DNA of 64,000 nucleotides from Providencia rettgeri (GTDB lineage: Bacteria; Pseudomonadota; Gammaproteobacteria; Enterobacterales; Enterobacteriaceae): contig NZ_CP053896.1 of NCBI RefSeq assembly GCF_013255915.1, positions 930,001 through 994,000 of the forward strand, given 5' to 3'. The number at the start of each line of letters is the position of its first letter. Positions within the stretch are counted from its first letter, which is position 1. Shown in pieces: positions 8,262 through 17,300 of the stretch. Below the pieces are notes generated by a model that saw nothing but the letters and a program-made list of their open reading frames with translations, was not told where the DNA came from and made no database searches. The position numbers and the translations under genes were made by a program.

Positions 8262-9728
8262 TCACACACCCCAGCGAGGGATGTTGTGGTCTCCGTAGGA
8301 GATACAGACGTTCTTCATTTCTGCGAAGACTTCGAAGCTGTACTCACCACCTTCACGGCCAACACCGGAGGCTTTGACACCACCGAATGGTTGGCGCAGG
8401 TCACGCACGTTTTGGGTGTTAACAAACACCATTCCAGCTTCAATACTGCGTGATAAACGTAAAATCTTGCTGACATCTTGCGTCCAAATATACGAAGCAA
8501 GGCCGTACTCGATATCATTTGCCATGCGTAAACCGTCTTCTTCAGATTTAAACGGAATTAAACAAGCCACAGGCCCAAAGATCTCTTCTTGTGCAACACG
8601 CATGCGGTTATCGACATCAGCCAGTACGGTAGGACGTAAGAAATTACCGCCTTTGAGGTGGTCAGGTAGATCAGTCGGTTTGTCTGGGCCACCCGCTAAC
8701 AAGGTTGCGCCTTCTTCCATACCTAAGCGAATATAACCTGAAACTTTGTTCCAGTGCTGCTGGCTGATCAATGCACCCACTTGGGTTTTCGGATCGTTCG
8801 GGTCACCGACGATCAAGCGGTTTGCACGTTCCGCAAAGCGTTTAACAAACTCAGGATAGATACTTTCTTGGATGAAAATACGTGAGCCAGCCGTACAGCG
8901 TTCGCCATTAATGGAGAAAATCGTAAACAGGGCAGCGTCTAGTGCACGCTCAATATCCGCGTCTTCAAAGACCAGTACCGGTGATTTACCCCCTAATTCC
9001 ATGGAATACTTTTTCAAGCCTGCATTTTGCATAATAGTGCGGCCAGTAGCCGTGCCCCCAGTAAAGGAAACCGCACGGACATCATGGTGTTTGACTAAAG
9101 CATCTCCCGCAGTGCTACCGTAGCCTTGAACCACGTTCAAAACGCCTGCTGGAATACCGGCTTCCAGAGCCAGTTCACCAAGGCGATTCGCTGATAATGG
9201 TGATAACTCAGACATTTTCAGAACCGCAGTATTACCCAGTGCTAAACAAGGGGCGGTTTTCCATGTTGCGGTCATAAATGGCACGTTCCATGGGGAAATC
9301 AGCGCACAGACACCCACAGGTTGAACCAAGGTGTAGTTCATCATCTTGTCATCAACAGGGTAAGTACGGCCATTCATTTGCTGGCAAATTTCAGCAAAGA
9401 ATTCAAAGTTGTGTGAAGCGCGTGGGATCAACACGTTTTTAGTTTGGTGAATAGGCAAACCAGTGTCTTTGGTTTCCATTTCTGCAATTTGCGGGACATT
9501 TTCGTCGATCAATTCACCAAGGCGACGCATTAAGCGAGCGCGCTCTTTCATTGGGGTATTGGCCCATTTCGGAAATGCGTCTTTCGCTGCGGCAACGGCT
9601 TGGTTGATTTCGTCTTGTCCACCCGCTGCGACTTCAGCGAGTACTTCACCCGTTGCAGGGTTGGTGGTTTCAAAATAGTCTTTGCTAGCAACGTTTTTAC
9701 CGTTGATCCAATGATTAATCTTAGTCAT
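8262..9728 (-). CDS. hpaE: HpaE, 5-carboxymethyl-2-hydroxymuconate semialdehyde dehydrogenase
   Basis: This 488-aa NAD-dependent aldehyde dehydrogenase oxidises the HpaD ring-cleavage product. Catalytic Glu244 (MELGGKSP) and Cys278 (NGERCTAGSR) are present, with the cofactor motif ISPWNVP around 144-150. The C-terminal IPRWGV and the position between hpaG and hpaD support HpaE over other ALDHs. Its ATG overlaps the hpaG2 TAA by one base (TAATG), a coupling arrangement repeated between hpaG1 and hpaG2. Confidence 0.95.
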   Translation of the reverse strand: MTKINHWINGKNVASKDYFETTNPATGEVLAEVAAGGQDEINQAVAAAKDAFPKWANTPMKERARLMRRLGELIDENVPQIAEMETKDTGLPIHQTKNVLIPRASHNFEFFAEICQQMNGRTYPVDDKMMNYTLVQPVGVCALISPWNVPFMTATWKTAPCLALGNTAVLKMSELSPLSANRLGELALEAGIPAGVLNVVQGYGSTAGDALVKHHDVRAVSFTGGTATGRTIMQNAGLKKYSMELGGKSPVLVFEDADIERALDAALFTIFSINGERCTAGSRIFIQESIYPEFVKRFAERANRLIVGDPNDPKTQVGALISQQHWNKVSGYIRLGMEEGATLLAGGPDKPTDLPDHLKGGNFLRPTVLADVDNRMRVAQEEIFGPVACLIPFKSEEDGLRMANDIEYGLASYIWTQDVSKILRLSRSIEAGMVFVNTQNVRDLRQPFGGVKASGVGREGGEYSFEVFAEMKNVCISYGDHNIPRWGV

Positions 9729-10507
9729 TACACACGTTCCTCATAGTCTTTTTCGCTGATAATGGTGTTGACCAGTCTGCCAACGCCTTCAACTTCAACA
9801 ATGACTTCGTCACCCGGTACGACATCTGACAACCCTTTTGGTGTCCCTGTCGCAATCATGTCTCCCGGTTGCAGTGTCATAAAGTCACTGAGGTAAGCAA
9901 TTAAAAAGGGAATATCGAAAATCAGATCGGCAGTGGTGCCTTTTTGGCGTAATTCACCATTTACATAGGTGTATAAAGCTAAATTATGCGGATCTTTAAT
10001 GGCATCTTTATCGACAATCCAAGGGCCAATCGGCGTTAAGGTATCACGGCTCTTAACACGTAAATTTGGGCGATAATAGTTCTCTAAATAGTCACGGATC
10101 GCATAGTCATTACACACGGTATAACCTGCGACATAATCCATGGCATCTTCTCTTGAGACCTTATGAGCCGTTTTTCCAATCACCACCACTAATTCAGACT
10201 CATAATGCATATATTCCACATTATCAGGGCGAACAGAAACTTGGCGATGGCCCGTTAAGCTGCTTTCTGCTTTTAAGAAAATTAAAGGCTCTTCAGGTGG
10301 CTTAAATTCTAACTCTGCGGCATGGTCTGCATAGTTCAAACCAAGGGCAAATAACGTCCCTTGAGCAGGAGGTAACCATTCAACATCAGGAGAATCACCC
10401 GTGACTACATCCCCATTAGGTAACGTAATGGCTTCGTTATCACCAACGGTGACGGAATATTCAGTGCCTTTAAAAAGGATTTTGGCGCGTTTTGTTATCG
10501 TAGACAT
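9728..10507 (-). CDS. hpaG2: HpaG2, C-terminal half of the HpaG isomerase/decarboxylase
   Basis: This 259-aa fumarylacetoacetate-hydrolase-fold protein matches the C-terminal half of the fused E. coli HpaG (429 aa). The metal site E...E...D is seen around MHYESELVVVIGK, and the C-terminal FMTLQPGDMIATGTPKGLSDV is typical. With HpaG1 it decarboxylates 5-oxopent-3-ene-1,2,5-tricarboxylate and isomerises the product to 2-oxohept-4-enedioate. AGGAGG precedes the ATG, which overlaps the hpaG1 TAA (TAATG). A split into two genes is known in some bacteria. Confidence 0.92.
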   Translation of the reverse strand: MSTITKRAKILFKGTEYSVTVGDNEAITLPNGDVVTGDSPDVEWLPPAQGTLFALGLNYADHAAELEFKPPEEPLIFLKAESSLTGHRQVSVRPDNVEYMHYESELVVVIGKTAHKVSREDAMDYVAGYTVCNDYAIRDYLENYYRPNLRVKSRDTLTPIGPWIVDKDAIKDPHNLALYTYVNGELRQKGTTADLIFDIPFLIAYLSDFMTLQPGDMIATGTPKGLSDVVPGDEVIVEVEGVGRLVNTIISEKDYEERV

Positions 10508-11136
10508 TATTTTCCTCCTGCTGCCACAACGGTATTTTTCAGGCTAGGAAAGCCTTCCGCTTGGATAACCACGTCATCACCGGGTTTGATGGTGACGCGT
10601 TGCTGTGGCGTTCCGAGCAGGATCACATCCCCTTGCTTTAAGGTGGCAAAGTCACTTAATGCAGCCACTAACTCGCTAGCATCGCGGATCAGATCTTTTG
10701 TTGACCAGCGATCCACTTCTTTGCCATTCACTAGGGTGATGATATCGACAGGAGTATTTAGCGAAGTAGCCACCATTTCACCGATTGGGCAGAAAGTATC
10801 ACGGCATTTTGCTTTAATTGCAGGGCGATAGAAGGTGTCTTCTGGCAAGCTCACTTCATTTGCCAGCGCAAACCCAGCAATAAATTGATGAGCATCCTCT
10901 TTACTGACTTTGCGTGCATTTTTACCGATCACCAAAGCAAGCGTAGCGCCACTTTGCACTTCTTCACCTATAGGGTGCAAAATTTGCTCACCTGAATTGA
11001 TACGCGTATTACGCGGCTTAATAAACCACACAGGGGTTTTTGGTGGGGTCTTATAAGGGGCTTGCTGGAATGCCTCAAGCCAATGGCTAAGCTGGCTTTG
11101 GTGATTGAGGGCAACGGCAAATACAGTGCCTTTCAT
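10507..11136 (-). CDS. hpaG1: HpaG1, N-terminal half of the HpaG isomerase/decarboxylase; first gene of the operon
   Basis: This 209-aa paralogue of HpaG2 has the same fold (FIKPRNTRINSGEQI, SGATLALVIGKNARKVSKED, KQGDVILLGTPQ). The frame is open from a TTG at 11142, but the ATG at 11136 has AAGGAG six bases upstream and is the better start. It is the promoter-proximal gene, divergent from hpaR across about 430 bp. The segment equivalent to the Glu-Glu metal site of HpaG2 is altered (SGATLALVIGK), so this half may be structural or carry the second activity; that is inference. Confidence 0.9.
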   Translation of the reverse strand: MKGTVFAVALNHQSQLSHWLEAFQQAPYKTPPKTPVWFIKPRNTRINSGEQILHPIGEEVQSGATLALVIGKNARKVSKEDAHQFIAGFALANEVSLPEDTFYRPAIKAKCRDTFCPIGEMVATSLNTPVDIITLVNGKEVDRWSTKDLIRDASELVAALSDFATLKQGDVILLGTPQQRVTIKPGDDVVIQAEGFPSLKNTVVAAGGK

Positions 11137-11175
11137 TGACAACTCCTTAATGAAAAGAATTCAACTTTCGAGTAA

Positions 11176-11193
11176 TTATTAATATATTAATAA
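11176..11193. promoter_or_regulatory. Perfect 18-bp palindrome, candidate HpaR operator near hpaG1
   Basis: TTATTAATATATTAATAA equals its own reverse complement and ends 40 bp upstream of the hpaG1 ATG, where a repressor could cover the promoter or transcription start. Assignment to HpaR is inferred from position. Confidence 0.5.
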
Positions 11194-11331
11194 AGTATAA
11201 TTTTTAAATTAGCAATAGGTTTATGTAAATGTTAATTTTAATTGTGATCTCATTAACATAATTGAGTCACCTTTCTGTAACATGCTGTTATAAATGAATT
11301 TATTATTTTTTCAATTTTTTTTGATTTACAA

Positions 11332-11355
11332 AAAATTAACTTTAAAGTTGAATTT
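11332..11355. promoter_or_regulatory. Imperfect palindrome centred on AACTTTAAAGTT, candidate second HpaR site
   Basis: The central 12 bp (11338-11349) are perfectly self-complementary, and the outer bases AAAATT/AAATTC extend the symmetry imperfectly. It lies about 220 bp upstream of hpaR. Confidence 0.35.
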
Positions 11356-11567
11356 TAAATTATTTACTCATTAATATTTTAGGGTTTTTCTTTGAGATTG
11401 TTATTTGACCGTGCTACTCTTGAATAAGGCAAATTGGTGATGTGGAAATTCATGGTGATAACCAAAGGGTTTCACTAAAGCATTGCGCCAATAAAGCACT
11501 GTGGCAGCCGCCATAAAATACCTAAATTGGGCTAAATAACGTTAATTAAGTGGTGAGTTTTAAGCTT

Positions 11568-12023
11568 ATGCATGAATCATTGACAATTGCATTATTGCAG
11601 GCAAGGGAAACCGCAATGGGTTTTTTCCGGCCGATATTAAAGTCGTATAATTTGACTGAACAGCAATGGCGTATTATTCGCGTTTTAGCTGATAAGCGTT
11701 CAATTGATTTTCATGAATTATCAGTCCAAACCTGTATTCTGCGCCCAAGTTTAACGGGGATCCTAACCCGTATGGAGCGCGAAGGTTTAATTTTCCGCTT
11801 AAAACCGTTGAATGATCAGCGCAAGTTATATGTCTCTTTGACACCTGCAGGGCAAGAGCTGTATGACAAAGCGCGGCAGGAAGTGGAAGAAGGTTATCAA
11901 AAAATTGAGCTGGCTTTTTCGCCAGAGAAAATGCAGCAATTAACCGCGTTGTTGGATGAGTTAATTGCTTTAGAGAGCCCAGATTATAGTAATATCGCTG
12001 CTGATAAGAGAAAGAGCGCCTAA
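11568..12023 (+). CDS. hpaR: HpaR, MarR-family repressor of the homoprotocatechuate operon
   Basis: This winged-helix MarR regulator starts at the ATG at 11568 (151 aa, MHESLTIALLQARETAM), which matches the E. coli HpaR start; a GTG at 11550 would add six residues. GGTGAG lies 10 nt upstream. The wing and recognition segments ILRPSLTGILTRMEREGL and KPLNDQRKLYVSLT are conserved. HpaR represses the meta operon until 4-HPA or homoprotocatechuate binds. It is divergent from hpaG1. Its stop codon abuts and shares its last base with an ERIC element. Confidence 0.95.
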   Translation: MHESLTIALLQARETAMGFFRPILKSYNLTEQQWRIIRVLADKRSIDFHELSVQTCILRPSLTGILTRMEREGLIFRLKPLNDQRKLYVSLTPAGQELYDKARQEVEEGYQKIELAFSPEKMQQLTALLDELIALESPDYSNIAADKRKSA

Positions 12024-12149
12024 ATTTTCGTCATATTTCGAGCTCTAGCTGTGTTGGCTTCTTTCGGCTATTTGGGTCACATACTGATGTATGCTCCCCA
12101 AACTATCCTCAATTGCCGCCTTGCTAGAGTTCGAACTATTTAGAAAATT
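12023..12149. repeat. ERIC element, copy 3 (127 bp), immediately after hpaR
   Basis: The ends AATTTTC and GAAAATT are inverted across exactly 127 bp. The first base is the final A of the hpaR stop codon. The interior (GGGTCACATACTGATGTATGCTCCCCA) is a diverged ERIC core. Confidence 0.8.
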
Positions 12150-12285
12150 AATTTGTCTTCGTCATATTTCACATTGTGACATTGTGACATTGTTGCTGGC
12201 GCTGGCTACTGGGTCACATATTGGTGTGTTTTCATCGGACTTTCTTCAATTGTCGCCTTATTATAATTCGAATTATTTAGAATAT
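12150..12285. repeat. Degenerate ERIC-like element abutting copy 3
   Basis: It repeats the order of copy 3 (TTCGTCATATTTC, CTGGGTCACATATTGGTGTG, AATTGTCGCCTTAT, GAATTATTTAGAAT) with many changes and a short GTGACATT duplication. The junction of this pair is duplicated again near 20.9 kb. The rest of the 12286-12659 interval is AT-rich, with no gene that I can see, and probably carries the promoter of the secretion locus. Confidence 0.6.
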
Positions 12286-12659
12286 AGTTATTACTTAAAT
12301 AATTCACTTTTCCGTTTAGATTCACTGAAGTTGAACTTCATTTATACTTTTAGTTGAGTAGCCAATCCCTCACTATCATATCTTATTTGTAATTGTGAAA
12401 TTACCTATAGGTTACTTGTGACAAACTCTTCAGAAAAATCATTCCTAATAAAATCAAATGATTGATTTTCAGTATATGGCATTAAATTTTATTATTAATT
12501 GCGGTTTGGTCAGATTAATATAATAAAATGGCGCAAAAAAATCATATTAAGAATGAAAGTATTAATTTTTAGTCATGGTGGATTTTTTATCTAAAAACAG
12601 TTAATGAGAATAAGTTACATTACGGTAAATTTACTGTTCGTAACGAAAATTTAGATAAC

Positions 12660-14332
12660 ATGACAAAATATCAAATTATATGGCGTTTATTATACTTATC
12701 GTTGTTTATGATTTCGCCTTATGGCTACACGGAAAATCAATTATTCCCTTCCACGAATGAAAGTATTCAATTTGAACAGAAACAACGGTTAGAATCGGAG
12801 TTAACCCAACGTAATCTATTGGAAAAACACAATGTAATCACTGTTGATGATACTTTTTCCAAACACGGTCAAGATGAAATTTGTTTCCCGGTCGATAAGA
12901 TCCAATTTGTCGGTGCCACACAACTCACCAGTAAAACTCAGACTCAGTTAACCTCACCTTACTTAAAACGCTGCCTCACGCTAGGTGAAATACATGAGCT
13001 CACTAAGCATGTGACTAATTACTATATAGAACAGGGGTTTATTACCTCTCAAGCCATCATTCCTGAGCAAGATTTATCGTCACATCATCTCGCCATACAA
13101 ATGATTGAAGGAAAGATTGAAACTATCGAGATTGAAAACTCCCCTAAGCGTTTAGCTCATCAAATATTCCCTCATCAACAAGGAAAAATATTAAACCTAC
13201 GGCATATTGAACAGGGGTTGGAGCAACTCAACCGATTATCGTCCGCTAAGTACACTATCGATATCCAGCCAGGAAGCCAAAATGGCTACTCTCGGATTAT
13301 TATTCACCAGCAAGGGAAAAGTGGCCTATCACGGGCCAATTGAACTTCGATAATTCAGGGATGAAAGCAACAGGAAAACAGCTGATTACCGGCGGTTTGA
13401 CGGTAGATTCCCCATTAGGGTTTGGTGAGCAGTGGTCAGTCTCGGCCAATACCGATATGGATGGAAGTACATCCCATCATAATCGTTATATCGTTGCGAA
13501 TGTGAATGTGCCTTATGGTTATTGGTCATACCGTTACCAATTATATCGTAATAATACATTACAGCCGTTTTATACATTGGATCAGCAATACCGTTATGAA
13601 GGCAAAAATACCAACCAACAATTTGATATCAGCCGCTTAATTTATCGCGATGGAAAACAGCGTCTAACCTTACAAGGCAGTTTGAAACATAAAAATGCCC
13701 GCACTCAGTTAGCTTCCCAAACCCTGAGTATCAGCAGCCCAACTTTAACCTCGCTCTCATTTACCCCGCAGTACAGCACTACCCTCGGGCAAGGTTACTT
13801 CACGTTTAACCCTGCTGCTGAATGGGGAATATCCGCCTTTGGCGCCTCACCGGACACCCTCGCGAAAGACTCACCGCGCAGCCATTACCGCAAATTCAGT
13901 CTAAGCAGCAGTTATCAGTATTTTTTCGCTAATGGCATGACCTATTTAACGTCATTTTACGGTCAATACTCCCCCGATAATTTATACGGTATTGAACGCA
14001 TCAGCATCGGCGGTCAGTACTCTGTCCGTGGCTACCATGAGCAGTCTTTGAGTGGTAACCGAGGTGGCTATTGGCGTAATGAAATCAATAAAGGCATCGC
14101 TAATACGGCAATTGGGCAACTGCGTTTTATCGGAGCGCTAGATTACGGGTTTATTGCCTCAGATAAATACCACGTTGAACATGACACTTTAGCCGGCGGA
14201 GCCGTTGGCCTCTCTTTTACAGGCAATAGCCTAATTTATTCTCAGTTTCTACTCAGTAAACCTTTGCATTATCCCTCACAACTTAAACCAGACAATTGGT
14301 CGGCTTATTGGTCGGTCTCATTCTCTCTGTAG
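12660..14332 (+). pseudogene. cdiB/TpsB-type outer-membrane transporter, split by a -1 frameshift
   Basis: Two overlapping frames together encode a FhaC/ShlB-like two-partner-secretion pore of about 557 aa. Frame 1 (12660-13343) has a signal peptide and two POTRA-type domains (CFPVDKIQFVGATQL..., then HQQGKILNLRHIEQGLEQLNRL). Frame 2 (13340-14332) has the beta-barrel with NFDNSG at its start and the conserved SVRGYHEQSLSGNRGGYWRNE. At 13336-13345 the DNA reads GCCAATTGAAC; one extra T would join the frames as ...RANLNFDNSG. So either the gene is inactive, the base is a sequence error, or the TGA/TTG overlap is used for re-initiation. It sits 24 bp before cdiA. Confidence 0.85.
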
Positions 14333-14356
14333 CTTTACGTTTTTAAAGGATTATTT

Positions 14357-17300
14357 ATGCTAAATGAACAATTACCTTCTCGCTCTAAGCGGATATTAAG
14401 TTACACCATTATTTTCTTAACCGCAGTCTACCCCTTACATCCCGCTTGGGGAGCAGCCATGACGGCGGCAGATAAAAACACCCAAATCAGCCAACAAAAT
14501 AACGTCCCGATTATTAATATCTCCACGCCGAATGGGGCAGGAATATCCCACAATAAATTCCAACAATTTAATGTCGATAAACAAGGTGCGGTACTCAACA
14601 ACGCCACCACTAATGTGAATTCCCAAATTGCAGGGCAAATCAAAGCCAATACGAATTTAAAGGGAAATGCCGCTAATCTGATTATCAACGAAGTTACCGG
14701 CAGTAGCCGCTCAGAATTACAAGGTAAGTTGGAAGTGGCAGGTAAAGGCGCAAATGTCTTAATTGCCAACCCGAATGGCATTACCTGCAATGGCTGTAGT
14801 TTTGTGAATACCCCTGCGATTACCTTAACCACGGGAAAACCTATTCTGGATAACAAGGGGGCTTTGTCTGCGGTTGAGGTGAAAAAAGGCAGTGTGGTTA
14901 TCGGCGCCAATGGCATGAATACCGAAGCGCAAACGTATGCCGATATTATCAGCCGCGCCACCGAACTAAATGGGCAAATCAAAGCCAAGAACCTGACCCT
15001 GATGCAAGGCACGAACCGTGTTGACTTTCAAAAAGGCACCGTGACACCGATTGCGGGTGAAGGAGCAAAACCCAGTATTTCGGTAGATACCAAAGCACTG
15101 GGGGGGATGTATGCCAACCAAGTTAAATTGGTCAGTACGGAATCAGGGGTGGGGATTAACCTCAGTAATATGCAAGCCAACCAAAATGACCTGACGTTAA
15201 CCGTCGATGGAAAAATTACTCTTGCGGGTAATATCCAAGGGAAAAAAGACATCAATGTCAGCACCAAAAATCTGCAAATTAATACCAATGCCAACGTGAA
15301 TGCCACCAAAGACATCACATTAGCCACCAACACCCTCGCCAATAACGGGAAAGTTACCGCAGGCAAGGATATGCGTGTCTTTGCCGATTCAATAAGCAAT
15401 ACGGGCAATAGTGCGCTTATTCAGGCACAAGATAATTTGTGGATGCAAAAAAATGCCAAGGGGGATTTGAGTACGCTGATTGAGAATAAATCGGGGACGA
15501 TAAAGACCAATGCAGGGGATTTGGTGGTTCGTACGAAGCAATTGACCAACATGTCGTTAAATACCCACTACAAGGAAAATACGATACAACCGACCTCCAC
15601 AAGTAAGAACTTATTAATAGACCGAGTTAGAGAAGGAGGCGGGAATTATGATGTGGTCATGAATGCAAAGTTGGTTAACCCTCTTCCTAATAAGTGGTTC
15701 GGTGTAGCTGATTTTTCAAATGCATTTTATAAAGAGGGTGTTTTAGTCAATACAGGTCAAAGTATTTACTCTGATGATTCAGTTCGGCTCGGAGAAATAG
15801 TTAGCGGTGGAAATGCTTATCTTAATGGTAATCAAATCACTAATGATAACGGTATCATTTCTGCTAAGAAAAATTTAATTTTAACCGGTAATACTTTAGA
15901 TAACAGTCAAAATATTGGCTGGAAAAAATACACCTATAAAAATTATGTCATCGATCCTTCGAACAGTGGAAGTGGAATAGTTAATATTAGAAATATCAAA
16001 GAATTAATTTTAGAAACGCATTATAAAATACAAGGTGATGTGTTCATTTTGGAATTGATTGATAATGTAAAAACAAAGAAAGGGTTACATTCAGGTGCGA
16101 ATCTCATCCTCGATTTTAAACATTCGATCAGCAGTGAGAACAAACTACCTATTACCTCATCACTGATCTCAAAAATAAATCACATCGATTCCCCCGCTTA
16201 TTTAATGTCAGCAAAAAATATTATTTTAAATTCTAATAATATAAATATTTCTACTAACTTACAGTCTGAAAATGATCTGTCTATTATCGCTGGTCAAAAC
16301 ATCAATATTCATGATGCACAACTGGTTGCAAAACAATCACAAAGCCTAATTGCCGGTAACGACCTTAATCTTAAACAAGTCAATTTAACGGCTAAAGACA
16401 GCACCTTAATTGCGAAAAATGGCGATCTTCAATACAGTTTAAACCCCGTTTCTGCCTTTAAAGACAATGTATTATCGCCCCCGGTTCTCAATGCCGCAAA
16501 TTCGTTACATATCCAAGCGGGTAAAAATATCACTTTTGATAATGCGCAATTAGCTAAAACGAATAAACTTACCCTAAGTGCCAATGACAATATCCTTATT
16601 CGTCGCGATGAACTCAACTTAATGAAACTCGCGGCTTCAGAGCCTGTCGCCAATATCAATGCGTTACTCACAAAAACAGGAAATTGGGCAAGTTCAGGGG
16701 AGATAAACCTCACTGCAGGTAAGAATATTGAAGCGCGTGGCATTGCCTTCAACAGTGGAAAATCACTGACGTTCAATGCAGGCCAAGATATTTTGTTAGG
16801 CTCAAAAGCGATTAAGGATGTCGATAATGTATTTAAAACCAATCGCTATCCAGAGTTGCGTTCTCAGCTCATCGCGAATGGCAATATTACGTTAAATGCA
16901 GCCCGTGATATTGACTTGCAGTCGGCTAACCTTCAATCCACAGACAAGGTCATAGCGCTTTCAGGTCGTGATATTAAATTAACGGCTACCGCTTACTCTG
17001 CCATTCCCAACCCCAGTGAAGATAACCAAGATGTACGTTATGTGACTTCGACACTTTCCGGTGACAAAGGCATCACACTGGCCTCCAATGGTGCCTTAAT
17101 CGCACAAGGCAGTACAATCAAATCCCTAGGTGATATCACACTCTCAAGCGGTGGAAATGTACGTTTAGAGTCGGTCAAAACGAATTATCGAAAACAGTCA
17201 GGGAAAAAATTTGAAGAGTTATATCGCCAAATTGGCACTGAAATTAACAGTGGTAAAACCCTGACCATTTTGTCTGAGGGGAGCATTCTTTTCCAAGCGT

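Larger units (their letters stand above)
11137..11567. promoter_or_regulatory. Divergent hpaG1/hpaR control region
   Basis: This AT-rich 431-bp region has no gene. It holds two palindromes suited to a dimeric MarR-type repressor: a perfect 18-bp one at 11176-11193 and an imperfect one centred on the perfect 12-mer at 11338-11349. In E. coli W, HpaR represses from operators in this same interval. Confidence 0.6.

Noticed and set aside
12091..12357. 88-codon plus-strand ORF after hpaR
   Set aside because: It is made of ERIC sequence and AT-rich spacer; no ribosome site or recognisable protein pattern.
14428..15408. Two long minus-strand ORFs (194 and 126 codons) opposite the cdiA 5' region
   Set aside because: They are antisense to a well-supported TPS domain, have no ribosome site, and show the composition expected from the opposite strand of a repetitive gene.
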